DNA of 64,000 bases from positions 1,612,001-1,676,000 of the forward strand of contig OZ245718.1 of assembly GCA_965227045.1 (NCBI GenBank), given 5' to 3'. The DNA comes from UBA10649 sp965227045. GTDB taxonomy: Bacteria > Actinomycetota > Actinomycetes > S36-B12. Positions 51,110 to 59,087 of the stretch are shown here, in pieces (the stretch's first letter is position 1; each line of letters opens with the position of its first letter). A model generated the notes under the pieces. The model was not told the origin of the DNA. It searched no databases and saw only the letters and a list, made by a program, of their open reading frames with translations. The translations under genes were made by a program, and so were the position numbers.

Positions 51110-51981
51110 GTCTGGCTCCTCAGTCCGGCGAACAGGTCGTCTTCTGGCAGCTCGCTGTCAACCAGCGAGCGCGCCAGTTGGAAGTCCTCGGTGGGCCACA
51201 CCCTCTTCTGGAAGTCCAGAGGCACGGCGAACCACATGCTGCCGGGATCGATCTGAGTCTGATGCGCGATAAGAGCGCGGTCGCGGACATCGAACCACTC
51301 GCCGACGGGCACCCGGGTAGTGAGGCGATCCGCGTCGTCTGGCTTGTCCTCCCAGTTCTTGAGCCAGTCGTGGTACGGCGAGTTGAGGTCCGCATCGATC
51401 ATCGCGAGGTGCAGAGCCTCGACGCGACCCTTGCTGAACTGCATGTTGTAGTAGACCTTCGGAACGTCCCATGCTGGCCCGCCAAGGCCTGGCTGGTAGT
51501 CGGGATCGGCAGCGGCAGTGACGGCAGCCATCGTCGTCTCATGCGTGCGGACGTGATCGGGGTGCGGGTACCCGCCGTTCTCGTCGTAGGTCGTGACGAC
51601 AAGCGGACGGAAACTGCGGATCAGGGCGACGAGCGGCGGCACCGTGTCCTCGAGCGGCAGGGCGGCGAAGCAGCCATCGGGTAAAGGCGGGAGCGGATCG
51701 CCCTCGGGATACCCCGAATCCTCGAATCCCAGCCACTCGTGACGAACTCCGAGGATGGCTGCCGCTGCCGCCATCTCCTCGCGCCGCACCTCACGAAGTC
51801 CACGTTCGTCGACGACGGCCTGCGCTGCAGGGTTGAGCACGTCGCCGCGCTCGCCCCCCGTGCACGTCACGACCATCACCTCAACGCCCTCAGCGACGTA
51901 GCGAGCCGTCGTCGCCGCACCCTTGCTGGATTCGTCGTCTGGGTGGGCGTGCACGGCCATGAGGCGAAGCGAAGACGTCAC
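51106..51981 (-). CDS. mca: Mycothiol S-conjugate amidase
   Basis: A 291-residue LmbE-fold zinc amidase that cleaves mycothiol conjugates, releasing a mercapturate of the toxin. AHPDDES is at about residues 12-18; GGYPHPDHVRTH gives the third zinc ligand. It differs from MshB in the KGAATTARY context. I chose the GTG at 51981, with a GACACT hexamer (minus) 6 nt upstream that overlaps the -10 of the divergent gene. Confidence 0.92.
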   Translation of the reverse strand: MTSSLRLMAVHAHPDDESSKGAATTARYVAEGVEVMVVTCTGGERGDVLNPAAQAVVDERGLREVRREEMAAAAAILGVRHEWLGFEDSGYPEGDPLPPLPDGCFAALPLEDTVPPLVALIRSFRPLVVTTYDENGGYPHPDHVRTHETTMAAVTAAADPDYQPGLGGPAWDVPKVYYNMQFSKGRVEALHLAMIDADLNSPYHDWLKNWEDKPDDADRLTTRVPVGEWFDVRDRALIAHQTQIDPGSMWFAVPLDFQKRVWPTEDFQLARSLVDSELPEDDLFAGLRSQT

Positions 51982-51986
51982 GGGTC

Positions 51987-51993
51987 TAGTGTC
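51987..51993. promoter_or_regulatory. Overlapping divergent -10 boxes of mca and DUF4307 gene
   Basis: TAGTGT (51987-51992, plus) and GACACT (51988-51993 on minus) share five bases; each lies 6-7 nt from a GTG start. The two leaderless 5' ends would be only 19 bp apart. Confidence 0.55.
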
Positions 51994-51999
51994 CACCAC

Positions 52000-52476
52000 G
52001 TGCCTTCCCCCTTCACCCGGGACCAACTCAGCCCGGCGATGCGCGAGCGATATGGGCTCGCTCGACGACCCGTGGGGCGCTGGGTCACGGTGGGCATCGT
52101 CGTCATCGCCTTTGTGGGAATCCTCATCTGGGTGACGGTCGGCGTGAGCGCAGACAACGTGCAGACGCGGTTGATCTCGTGGGGCGTCGTGGGGCCGGAC
52201 CGCGTCGACATCACCTATCAGGTGATCGCCGATCCGACCACTCCGATCGAGTGCGTGCTTCGAGCGCAGGATGAGAGCCGAATCGACGTCGGCTACGCCG
52301 AAGTCACTGTCCCGCCGCAGCCTGACGACGATGTGGTCATCTCGACGTTCGCACTGAGGACGCTCGCGCCGGCCTACACAGTCGAACTGCTCGGATGCGC
52401 GACCGGAACGGCGCCCAAGGTTCCGCCGCCGCAGTTCCCGCCGGGCGTCGTGCCGCCGGCCCAGCCGTTCTCCTGA
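52000..52476 (+). CDS. DUF4307-type membrane-anchored protein
   Basis: A 158-residue protein with one membrane helix (about residues 30-50) and an extracytoplasmic domain ending in a Pro-rich tail. DUF4307 genes sit divergently beside mca in many actinobacteria. Function unknown. GTG at 52000 with TAGTGT 7 nt upstream. Confidence 0.78.
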   Translation: MPSPFTRDQLSPAMRERYGLARRPVGRWVTVGIVVIAFVGILIWVTVGVSADNVQTRLISWGVVGPDRVDITYQVIADPTTPIECVLRAQDESRIDVGYAEVTVPPQPDDDVVISTFALRTLAPAYTVELLGCATGTAPKVPPPQFPPGVVPPAQPFS

Positions 52477-52533
52477 TTCCGCTACGCGCTGACACCGCTC
52501 GCGCTTTGTCGGCGATCGACGTACGGTCGGTCC

Positions 52534-53958
52534 GTGACCTCCCTTGCACCGCCCGTGCCTGCCCAGTTGCCCACGACCCTCGACGCCCTCCTCGCCGACG
52601 GCTACGAATCACGCTCGGTGAAGGACGAGATCCGGGCCAATGTGATCGAGCGCCTGAAGTCCGGCCAGCCGACCTTCCCCGGCATCGTCGGTTTTGAGGA
52701 GACGGTCGGCCCGCAACTCGAGCGGGCGCTCCTGGCCGGCCACGACATCGTCCTGCTCGGGGAGCGGGGACAGGGAAAGACGCGGCTGATCCGCTCGCTG
52801 ACGAGCCTTCTGGACGAGTGGATCCCGGTCGTCGAGGGCTGCGAGATCAACGACGATCCGACCGAGCCGATCTGCGCGCGGTGCCGGCGTCTCGCGGTCG
52901 AGTTGGGTGGTTCCCTACCCGTCACGTGGCGCCATCGCAGCGAGCGGTTCGGCGAGAAGCTGGCCACTCCGGACACCTCCGTCGGGGACCTCGTCGGAGA
53001 CGTCGACCCGGTCAAGGTTGCCGAGGGACGCAGTCTCGGTGACAGCGAGACGATCCACTACGGCCTCGTCCCGAGGACGAACCGCGGCATCTTCGCCATC
53101 AACGAGTTGCCCGACCTCGCCGAGCGCATCCAGGTAGCGCTTTTGAACGTGCTCGAGGAGCGCGACATCCAGGTGCGCGGCTATCAACTGCGACTTCCGC
53201 TCGACCTGTTGGTAGTCGCGAGCGCCAACCCCGAGGACTACACCAATCGCGGGCGCATCATCACCCCGCTGAAGGATCGATTCGGCGCGGAGGTCCGCAC
53301 GCACTACCCGGTCAGTCTTGAAGCAGAGACCGAACTCATCCGGCAGGAAGCCCGAATCGATGCGGTCGTGCCACGCCACCTCCTCGACGTCGTCGCGCGG
53401 TTCACGCGAGAGGTCCGCACGTCGTCAGCCGTCGACCAGCGAAGCGGCGTGTCTGCGCGATTCGCGATCGCCTGCGTCGAGGCGCTGTCGGGAGCCGCGG
53501 TTCGTCGCGCGGCGCTCAGCGGCGAGTCCGACCCTGTTGCCCGCATCGGCGACTTGGCAGGAGTCGTCCCGACCCTGCGGGGGAAGGTCGAGTTCGACGT
53601 CAGCGAGGAGGGACGCGAGGAGGAGACACTGCAATTGCTGGCCCGACGCGCTACTGCCGAGGCCTGGCGCACGTCCTTGGGCGGAAATGAGGTCCGGCCA
53701 ACCCTCACCGCCCTCGTCGCCTGGTTCGACGAGGGCAACTCGCTGATGTCCGGCGACACTGTTCCCGCAGCAACCCTGCTCACCGAGCTCGGACCCCTCG
53801 AGGGACTGGGCGCACTCGTGCGAACCCTCGAGTCCGACATGGCGGAATCGCCCGGGCTAGTGGCCGCGTGCGTGGAGTACGCGGTCGAGGGCCTGTGGCT
53901 CACGCGACGGATCGACAAGGACTCCATCGGCAGTGTCAGTCGCTACAGCAGTTCCTGA
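52534..53958 (+). CDS. MoxR/ChlI-type AAA+ ATPase
   Basis: A 474-residue AAA+ protein resembling the magnesium-chelatase I subunit. Walker A is GERGQGKT (residues 76-83), Walker B lies in the GIFAINELPDL segment, and ASANPEDYTNRGRI gives the sensor-1 region. A CEINDDPTEPICARC cysteine cluster may bind zinc. No chlorophyll genes are present, so the AAA+/VWA pair acts as a MoxR-type chaperone. GTG start with TACGGT 6 nt upstream. Confidence 0.85.
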   Translation: MTSLAPPVPAQLPTTLDALLADGYESRSVKDEIRANVIERLKSGQPTFPGIVGFEETVGPQLERALLAGHDIVLLGERGQGKTRLIRSLTSLLDEWIPVVEGCEINDDPTEPICARCRRLAVELGGSLPVTWRHRSERFGEKLATPDTSVGDLVGDVDPVKVAEGRSLGDSETIHYGLVPRTNRGIFAINELPDLAERIQVALLNVLEERDIQVRGYQLRLPLDLLVVASANPEDYTNRGRIITPLKDRFGAEVRTHYPVSLEAETELIRQEARIDAVVPRHLLDVVARFTREVRTSSAVDQRSGVSARFAIACVEALSGAAVRRAALSGESDPVARIGDLAGVVPTLRGKVEFDVSEEGREEETLQLLARRATAEAWRTSLGGNEVRPTLTALVAWFDEGNSLMSGDTVPAATLLTELGPLEGLGALVRTLESDMAESPGLVAACVEYAVEGLWLTRRIDKDSIGSVSRYSSS

Positions 53959-53970
53959 GCGGGGCGAGCG

Positions 53971-55923
53971 ATGAGCGGCTTTCGCTATGGCGCGTTCCAT
54001 GGAGGGCCCGATCCCCTCGCGGCGCCTGCCGACGCGGGCATCGGGGTCGACGAGCTCGCGGAGCGAATTCTCGGCGGGCAGTCGGTCAGCGAGGCCTTGC
54101 GCGATCTCATGCGCGAAGGGCCGCAGGGACGACGCGGCCTGCAGGAGATGGCCAGGCAGATTCGCGAGCGCCGACGCGAACTCGAGGAGTCCGGTCGGAT
54201 GGACGGCCTCCTCGACGACCTTCGCGACCTTCTCGACGAGGCCCTCGATGCCGAGCGTGCTGCGTTGTTCCCCGATCCATCGGACGACGCGCGCTTCCGC
54301 GAGGCCATGCTCGACAACGTTCCCGACGACATCGGACGCGCCGTCCAGGAGCTTGCCGAGTACGACTGGAAGTCCCCGCAGGCGGCGCAGGCCTACCAGC
54401 AGATCAAGGACCGCCTCCAGCGCGATGTGATCGATCAGCAGTTCCGCGACCTCACCCACGGCATCGACAACATGTCATCGCCCGAGAGTCGCGCCGCGCT
54501 CAAGGAGATGATGAACGACCTCAATGCGCTGCTGGAGAAGCACCAACGCGGCGAAGACGTCAGCGAGGACTACAAGGAGTTCGTCGACAAGCACAGCGAC
54601 TTCTTCCCGAACGCGCCGGACACGATCGAGGAGTTCATCGATGACCTCGCCCGTCGGGCCGCGGCGATGCAGCGGATGCTGCAGTCGCTCAGTCCCGAGC
54701 AGCGGGCCGAGCTCCAGGATGCGATGGACCAAGCGCTGGGCGACCTCGACCTCCAGTCGGAGATGAGCGCCCTTCAGGACAACCTCCGCAACCTGCGACC
54801 GGAGTTCTCGTGGCGAGGACGCCAGTCGATGGATGGGAATGAACGCCTCGGCCTCCCGCAGGCAACCGACGCACTCAACGAGCTTGCCGATCTCGAGCAG
54901 TTGTCGGACTCCCTAGGCGACAGCTACGCGCGAGCTGACCTCGACGACATCGACGAGGCGGCGATCGAGCGCGCGCTAGGCCGTGGGGCCCGAGACGATC
55001 TTGAGGCGATGCGCGCCCTGCAGCGCGAGCTGGAGCAGCAGGGCTACCTGCTGAATGACGGCGAGTCCCTGCAGTTGACCCCCAAGGCGGTCCGCCGCAT
55101 CGGCCGCACCGCCCTGCGCACCGTGTTCGACTCCCTCGACGGCGCGACTCGCGGCAACCACGAGATCCGCCGGACCGGTGCCGCGGGCGAACTCACGGGG
55201 ACGTCGCGGGCGTGGACGTTCGGCGACGAACAGCCTGTCGACGTCGTCCGCACGCTGCGCAACGCAGTAGCCCGACAAGTCATCAGCGGCGACGATCGCA
55301 CCAGGCTGTCCGCGGAGGACTTCGAGGTGCACGAGACGGAGACGATCACGCGTGCCGCCGTGGTGCTGCTGATCGACCAGTCCTTCTCCATGGTCGCGAA
55401 CGACACCTGGCGCGAAGCCAAGACGATGGCACTGGCGCTGCACTCCCTCGTTGCGAGCGCCTACCCGCTGGACGCCCTGGAGATCATCGCGTTCGCCAAT
55501 GTCGCACGGGTCGTGCAGCCGCACGAACTGCCCAATCTCGAGGCGAGCTACGTGCAGGGCACGAACCTGCACCATGCACTCCTGCTCGCAGGGCAGTTCC
55601 TGGACAGGCACCCAGGCTCGCAGCGAATCGTCATGGTCGTCACCGATGGTGAGCCCACTGCGCACCTGACTCCCGAGGGAGACGGCTGGTTCACCTGGCC
55701 GCCATCCCCCGAGACGATCAGCGCCACCGTGGCCCAGGTCGACCGGATGACCAGGCGTCGGGTTCCGATCTCGTGGTTCCGCCTCGGCGACGACCCCGGC
55801 CTGGAGCGCTTCCTCGACGGCATGGCGCGCCGCAACTCCGGTCGCGTTCTGGGCGTCTCGGGCGGGCGGCTCGGTGACTACGTCGTGACCGATTACGTGC
55901 GATCGCGACGGTCAGCGCGCTAG
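53971..55923 (+). CDS. VWA-domain protein, partner of the AAA+ ATPase
   Basis: A 650-residue protein. The N-terminal two thirds are helical, acidic and Arg-rich; the C-terminal VWA domain has the metal site DQSFSM (Asp469), the VQGTNLHHAL Thr and the VVTDGEP Asp. With the upstream ATPase it forms a MoxR-VWA pair that probably remodels or loads metal into an unknown client. Confidence 0.85.
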   Translation: MSGFRYGAFHGGPDPLAAPADAGIGVDELAERILGGQSVSEALRDLMREGPQGRRGLQEMARQIRERRRELEESGRMDGLLDDLRDLLDEALDAERAALFPDPSDDARFREAMLDNVPDDIGRAVQELAEYDWKSPQAAQAYQQIKDRLQRDVIDQQFRDLTHGIDNMSSPESRAALKEMMNDLNALLEKHQRGEDVSEDYKEFVDKHSDFFPNAPDTIEEFIDDLARRAAAMQRMLQSLSPEQRAELQDAMDQALGDLDLQSEMSALQDNLRNLRPEFSWRGRQSMDGNERLGLPQATDALNELADLEQLSDSLGDSYARADLDDIDEAAIERALGRGARDDLEAMRALQRELEQQGYLLNDGESLQLTPKAVRRIGRTALRTVFDSLDGATRGNHEIRRTGAAGELTGTSRAWTFGDEQPVDVVRTLRNAVARQVISGDDRTRLSAEDFEVHETETITRAAVVLLIDQSFSMVANDTWREAKTMALALHSLVASAYPLDALEIIAFANVARVVQPHELPNLEASYVQGTNLHHALLLAGQFLDRHPGSQRIVMVVTDGEPTAHLTPEGDGWFTWPPSPETISATVAQVDRMTRRRVPISWFRLGDDPGLERFLDGMARRNSGRVLGVSGGRLGDYVVTDYVRSRRSAR

Positions 55924-55955
55924 CGCGGGCCGTCGACGGACTAACCTTCCCTGCT

Positions 55956-56444
55956 ATGACCGAGATACCGATCACCTGGCTGACCCAGGAGGCATACGAC
56001 CGCCTCCAGGAGGAACTCGCGCATCGCGAGGGACCGGGGCGACAGGAAATCAAGATGCGCATCTCGAACGCGCGCGACGAGGGCGACCTCAAGGAGAACG
56101 GCGGCTATCACGCCGCGCGCGAGGAGCAGGGCAAGAACGAGGCGCGCGTGCGACAGTTGAAGCAGTTGCTCGAGTACTCGCGAATCGGCGCACCCGAGTC
56201 CGAGTTGGACGAGGTCGCACCGGGCAAGGTCGTCACGGTGCGGTTCCCTGCATGGGACGAGGTCGAGACTTTCCTGCTCGGCTCACGCGAGGAGGCCGCG
56301 CATGCTTCCATCGAGGTGTACAGCCCAACCTCGCCGCTGGGCGCCGCTGTTCTCGGAAAGCGCGTCGGCGACACCGCCAGCTACCCGTTGAAGGACAAGG
56401 ACATGATCGTCGAGATCCTCAAGGTCGAGGTCTACGTCCACTAG
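55956..56444 (+). CDS. greA: Transcription elongation factor GreA
   Basis: A 162-residue factor with the N-terminal coiled coil carrying the acidic tip DEGDLKENGGYHAA (about residues 38-52) and the C-terminal domain (ESELDEVAPGKVVTVRF onwards). It rescues backtracked RNA polymerase. TAACCT (55942-55947) lies 8 nt upstream of the ATG. Palindrome D follows the stop by 7 nt. Confidence 0.93.
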   Translation: MTEIPITWLTQEAYDRLQEELAHREGPGRQEIKMRISNARDEGDLKENGGYHAAREEQGKNEARVRQLKQLLEYSRIGAPESELDEVAPGKVVTVRFPAWDEVETFLLGSREEAAHASIEVYSPTSPLGAAVLGKRVGDTASYPLKDKDMIVEILKVEVYVH

Positions 56445-56451
56445 CAACGTC

Positions 56452-56515
56452 CGCCGACCTTGAGGTTTGGCACCCTCCCGCGCGCTGCGCGGGGTGCCAA
56501 ACCTCAAGGTCGGCG
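56452..56515. repeat. Long palindrome D (24-bp perfect arms) between greA and ilvA
   Basis: Arms at 56452-56475 and 56492-56515 are perfect reverse complements with a 16-nt GC-rich loop that can itself pair in part. It begins CGCCGACCTTGAGG and is not homologous to A, B or C. It starts 7 nt after the greA stop and ends 1 nt before the ilvA stop, so it could terminate both convergent mRNAs. Confidence 0.85.
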
Positions 56516-57721
56516 TTAGGGGCGGATTCGGTAGCCGCGGGCCGCCAGGTCGTCGAGGACCAGCACGCAGTGCTCGGGGCCACGCGTTTCGACGTGAACG
56601 ATGATGTCGACCTCGTCGACCCGAAGTCCCGGATCGACGCGATTGTGCTCGACGTCGACGACGTTCGCATGCATCGCCTGGATGTCGCCAAGCAGGTGCG
56701 CAAGGGTGCCGGGGTGATCGGCCATGCGTACGCCGATCGTCAGGAAGCGCCCGGCCGCCGACAGTCCGTGCCGGATGATGCGAAGCAGCAGCAGCGAGTC
56801 AACGTTGCCTCCGGAGATGATCACGGCGAGTGGAGGCTCGAACCTCTCCGGATGCGCCAGCACTGCGGCAACCGCCGCAGCACCGGCCGGTTCGACAACC
56901 AGCTTCGCGCGCTCCAGAAGAAGGAGCACGGCCCGCGAGATCTCCTCCTCGCTCACCGTCGTGATCTCGTCAACCAGTTCCTGCACGATCGCAAAGGTGA
57001 TGTCACCAGGCTGCCCGACAGCGATGCCGTCGGCCATCGTCGCCATCTCATCGAGCAGAGTCGGCTCGCCTGCGGCAAGAGACGGCGGGTAGGCAGCGGC
57101 GCCTTCGGCCTGCACACCAACGACACGAACCGTCGGGTCAATCGACTTGACGGCGATCGCGACACCCGCGAGGAGCCCTCCCCCACCGGTGCACACGACG
57201 ACAGTGCGCACGTCCGGGAACTTCGCCATGACCTCGAGCCCCAAGGTGCCCTGACCGGCCACCACGTCAGCGTGATCGAACGGATGGATCAGCACCGCGC
57301 CGGTCTCCGCGGCGAATGCGCGCGCGGCGACGAGCGCCTGTTCGATCGTGGTCCCGTGAAAGCGCACGTCGGCGCCGTACCCCAAGGTCGCCTGCACCTT
57401 CGGGATGGTCGCACCCTCGGGCATGAAGACCGTCGCGTTGACTCCGAGGATCTGCGCGGCGACAGCGACACCCTGCGCGTGATTGCCTGCGCTCGCGGCG
57501 ACCACGCCCCGCGCGCGCTCGTCGTCGCTCAGTTTGGCGATCCGGTTGTAGGCACCGCGGATCTTGAACGAGCCAGCCCTCTGCAGGTTCTCGGTGACCA
57601 GTCGCACGGGACCGTTAACCCGCTGCTCGAGGAAATGCGCGCCGGCCAAGGGAAGGTCGCGAATAACCCCGCTGAGCGTGGCTGCTGCGGCCTCGATGTC
57701 GGTCAGGCTCACGTCGGTCAC
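56516..57721 (-). CDS. ilvA: Threonine ammonia-lyase
   Basis: A PLP enzyme of 401 aa that deaminates threonine to 2-oxobutanoate, leading to isoleucine. The PLP lysine is Lys53 in AGSFKIRGAYN; the phosphate loop is CTGGGGLLAG. An ACT-like domain fills the last 75 residues (FLTIGVRMADHPGTLAHLL), fitting the short allosteric class. GTG start with CACACT 6 nt upstream. Confidence 0.92.
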   Translation of the reverse strand: MTDVSLTDIEAAAATLSGVIRDLPLAGAHFLEQRVNGPVRLVTENLQRAGSFKIRGAYNRIAKLSDDERARGVVAASAGNHAQGVAVAAQILGVNATVFMPEGATIPKVQATLGYGADVRFHGTTIEQALVAARAFAAETGAVLIHPFDHADVVAGQGTLGLEVMAKFPDVRTVVVCTGGGGLLAGVAIAVKSIDPTVRVVGVQAEGAAAYPPSLAAGEPTLLDEMATMADGIAVGQPGDITFAIVQELVDEITTVSEEEISRAVLLLLERAKLVVEPAGAAAVAAVLAHPERFEPPLAVIISGGNVDSLLLLRIIRHGLSAAGRFLTIGVRMADHPGTLAHLLGDIQAMHANVVDVEHNRVDPGLRVDEVDIIVHVETRGPEHCVLVLDDLAARGYRIRP

Positions 57722-57733
57722 GCGACAAGTGTG

Positions 57734-58537
57734 TCACTCGGAACGGATGCCAGGTCCCTTGCTCGGCAGTTCCATCTGCGCCGCGAGACGCGCACGAGAC
57801 GCTGCACTGCGACCGGCCTCGGCCGCGGACCCTGCCGGATTGCGCACCGCGCCCGAATAGCCACCCCACGCACCGCGAGCCTTGGACACCTGCGAATGGA
57901 ATGAGTGGACCTCGGTGGCCTTGTGCCGCAGCACCATGGCGCCATCGACAGGCATCACCGCCGGGGCCTCCGGCCGCGCGATGCGCTCGAGCGCTTCACG
58001 GCGCGCGGTAGTCAGCCGTTCGGTGATGCGATCGACGTACGCGCGATAGAAGGAGGCCCGCGCCGTCTGCGCCGTATGCGGCCGTCGTTCGCCCCGGCGA
58101 CGCGATGCGACGCGCGCAACGTAGGTCTCGGTGCGCCAGGTTCCCGCCGTGACATACCCCTGACCGGCGTGCACCATATGCACCGCAAGCGACCCGAACA
58201 TCGTCTCGATGACATCGAGGTCGGCCGGCATTCCGTAGCCGATCACGTAGGTGCTGTTGGACGCGACATCCACCTGAGCGTCGTTCGCGTGCGCGATCGC
58301 GATGAACAGCGCGATCAGATGCGGGTTTGCGCGACGGCCCTTCTCACCGATCGTCGTCGTGCGCGACTCGGGCTGCTGCCGTGCCTCGCGCTTCGCCAGC
58401 CGCGCTCGCGCTACCGCGAGATCCACACTTGCCAGGGTCGCCAGCTGCTGCGCCTTCATCAGGTACGCATCGGCCTCTGCCTCATTGTCCGTGCGCTCGG
58501 CCTTGGCAAGCAGCGCGGCGATTCGATCCAGGCTCAT
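57734..58537 (-). CDS. DUF2786-domain protein
   Basis: A 267-residue protein with the N-terminal DUF2786 module (RIAALLAKAERTDNEAEADAY). The remainder is Arg-rich with no clear domain. Function unknown; coupled to the upstream metallohydrolase gene by a 4-nt overlap. Confidence 0.78.
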   Translation of the reverse strand: MSLDRIAALLAKAERTDNEAEADAYLMKAQQLATLASVDLAVARARLAKREARQQPESRTTTIGEKGRRANPHLIALFIAIAHANDAQVDVASNSTYVIGYGMPADLDVIETMFGSLAVHMVHAGQGYVTAGTWRTETYVARVASRRRGERRPHTAQTARASFYRAYVDRITERLTTARREALERIARPEAPAVMPVDGAMVLRHKATEVHSFHSQVSKARGAWGGYSGAVRNPAGSAAEAGRSAASRARLAAQMELPSKGPGIRSE

Positions 58538-59028
58538 GTCGGCTCCACCGTACGCAACCCCGCTTCCTCGTAACCGGCGCGAAGGAGCAGCGCGGCCTCA
58601 GCACCGAGGACGACCTGGGCCAGCAGGCACATCGCCTGACGAAAGCGCACCCCATGCCACTGGTGCCGAGTGGAGGACGACTCCTTGGAGCCGCCGACCA
58701 GATGGTGCGCCACCTCATGGAGGATCACCGACTCGCGGGCAGCCCACGTCGACTTCATCGGGATGGCGATCGTGGAGGTCTGCGCCTCGTAGTGCGCCCT
58801 GCTCTGTCCGGCCCGTTCGCGGACGACCACCTGGCCCGCGCCCGGGTATCTCGCGACGATCGCCGGCAGGGCAATGACCGCCTCGACGTAACGGCGGATC
58901 GAGTCGATATCGCCGAACCTGCGCTGGGCGGCCAGGTCGAGGCGGGACCCGAAGAAGTCCACCGAACCGCCCCTGTCGAGCACCGCGGACCACTGGTCCT
59001 CGGCGGCGTACACGGCGGAAGCAGGCAC
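58534..59028 (-). CDS. TIGR04338-like metallohydrolase
   Basis: A 164-residue protein with a zinc-protease motif LHEVAHHL (HExxH). Such proteins occur beside DUF2786 genes in actinobacteria; the substrate is unknown. GTG at 59028 with TATCCT (minus, 59036-59041) 7 nt upstream, sharing its TA with the -10 of the divergent leader ORF. Confidence 0.75.
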   Translation of the reverse strand: MPASAVYAAEDQWSAVLDRGGSVDFFGSRLDLAAQRRFGDIDSIRRYVEAVIALPAIVARYPGAGQVVVRERAGQSRAHYEAQTSTIAIPMKSTWAARESVILHEVAHHLVGGSKESSSTRHQWHGVRFRQAMCLLAQVVLGAEAALLLRAGYEEAGLRTVEPT

Positions 59029-59051
59029 AGCCCGGAGGATAGAGTGCCGAC

Positions 59052-59087
59052 GTGACACGCCCGGCCCCTCGCCCTCTACGGCCGTGA
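59052..59087 (+). CDS. Leaderless 11-codon leader peptide ahead of the MFS gene
   Basis: GTG at 59052 lies 6 nt after TAGAGT (59040-59045). The reading frame encodes MTRPAPRPLRP, with five Pro and three Arg residues, and its TGA (59085-59087) overlaps the GTG of the MFS gene (59084). The MFS start has no ribosome-binding site, so translation of the leader likely decides its expression. Ribosome pausing at Pro-rich codons could be a switch. Confidence 0.6.
   Translation: MTRPAPRPLRP

Noticed and set aside
52534..53958. A true magnesium chelatase subunit
   Set aside because: No bacteriochlorophyll or cobalamin cobaltochelatase partners are nearby; the VWA partner fits a MoxR-type system.
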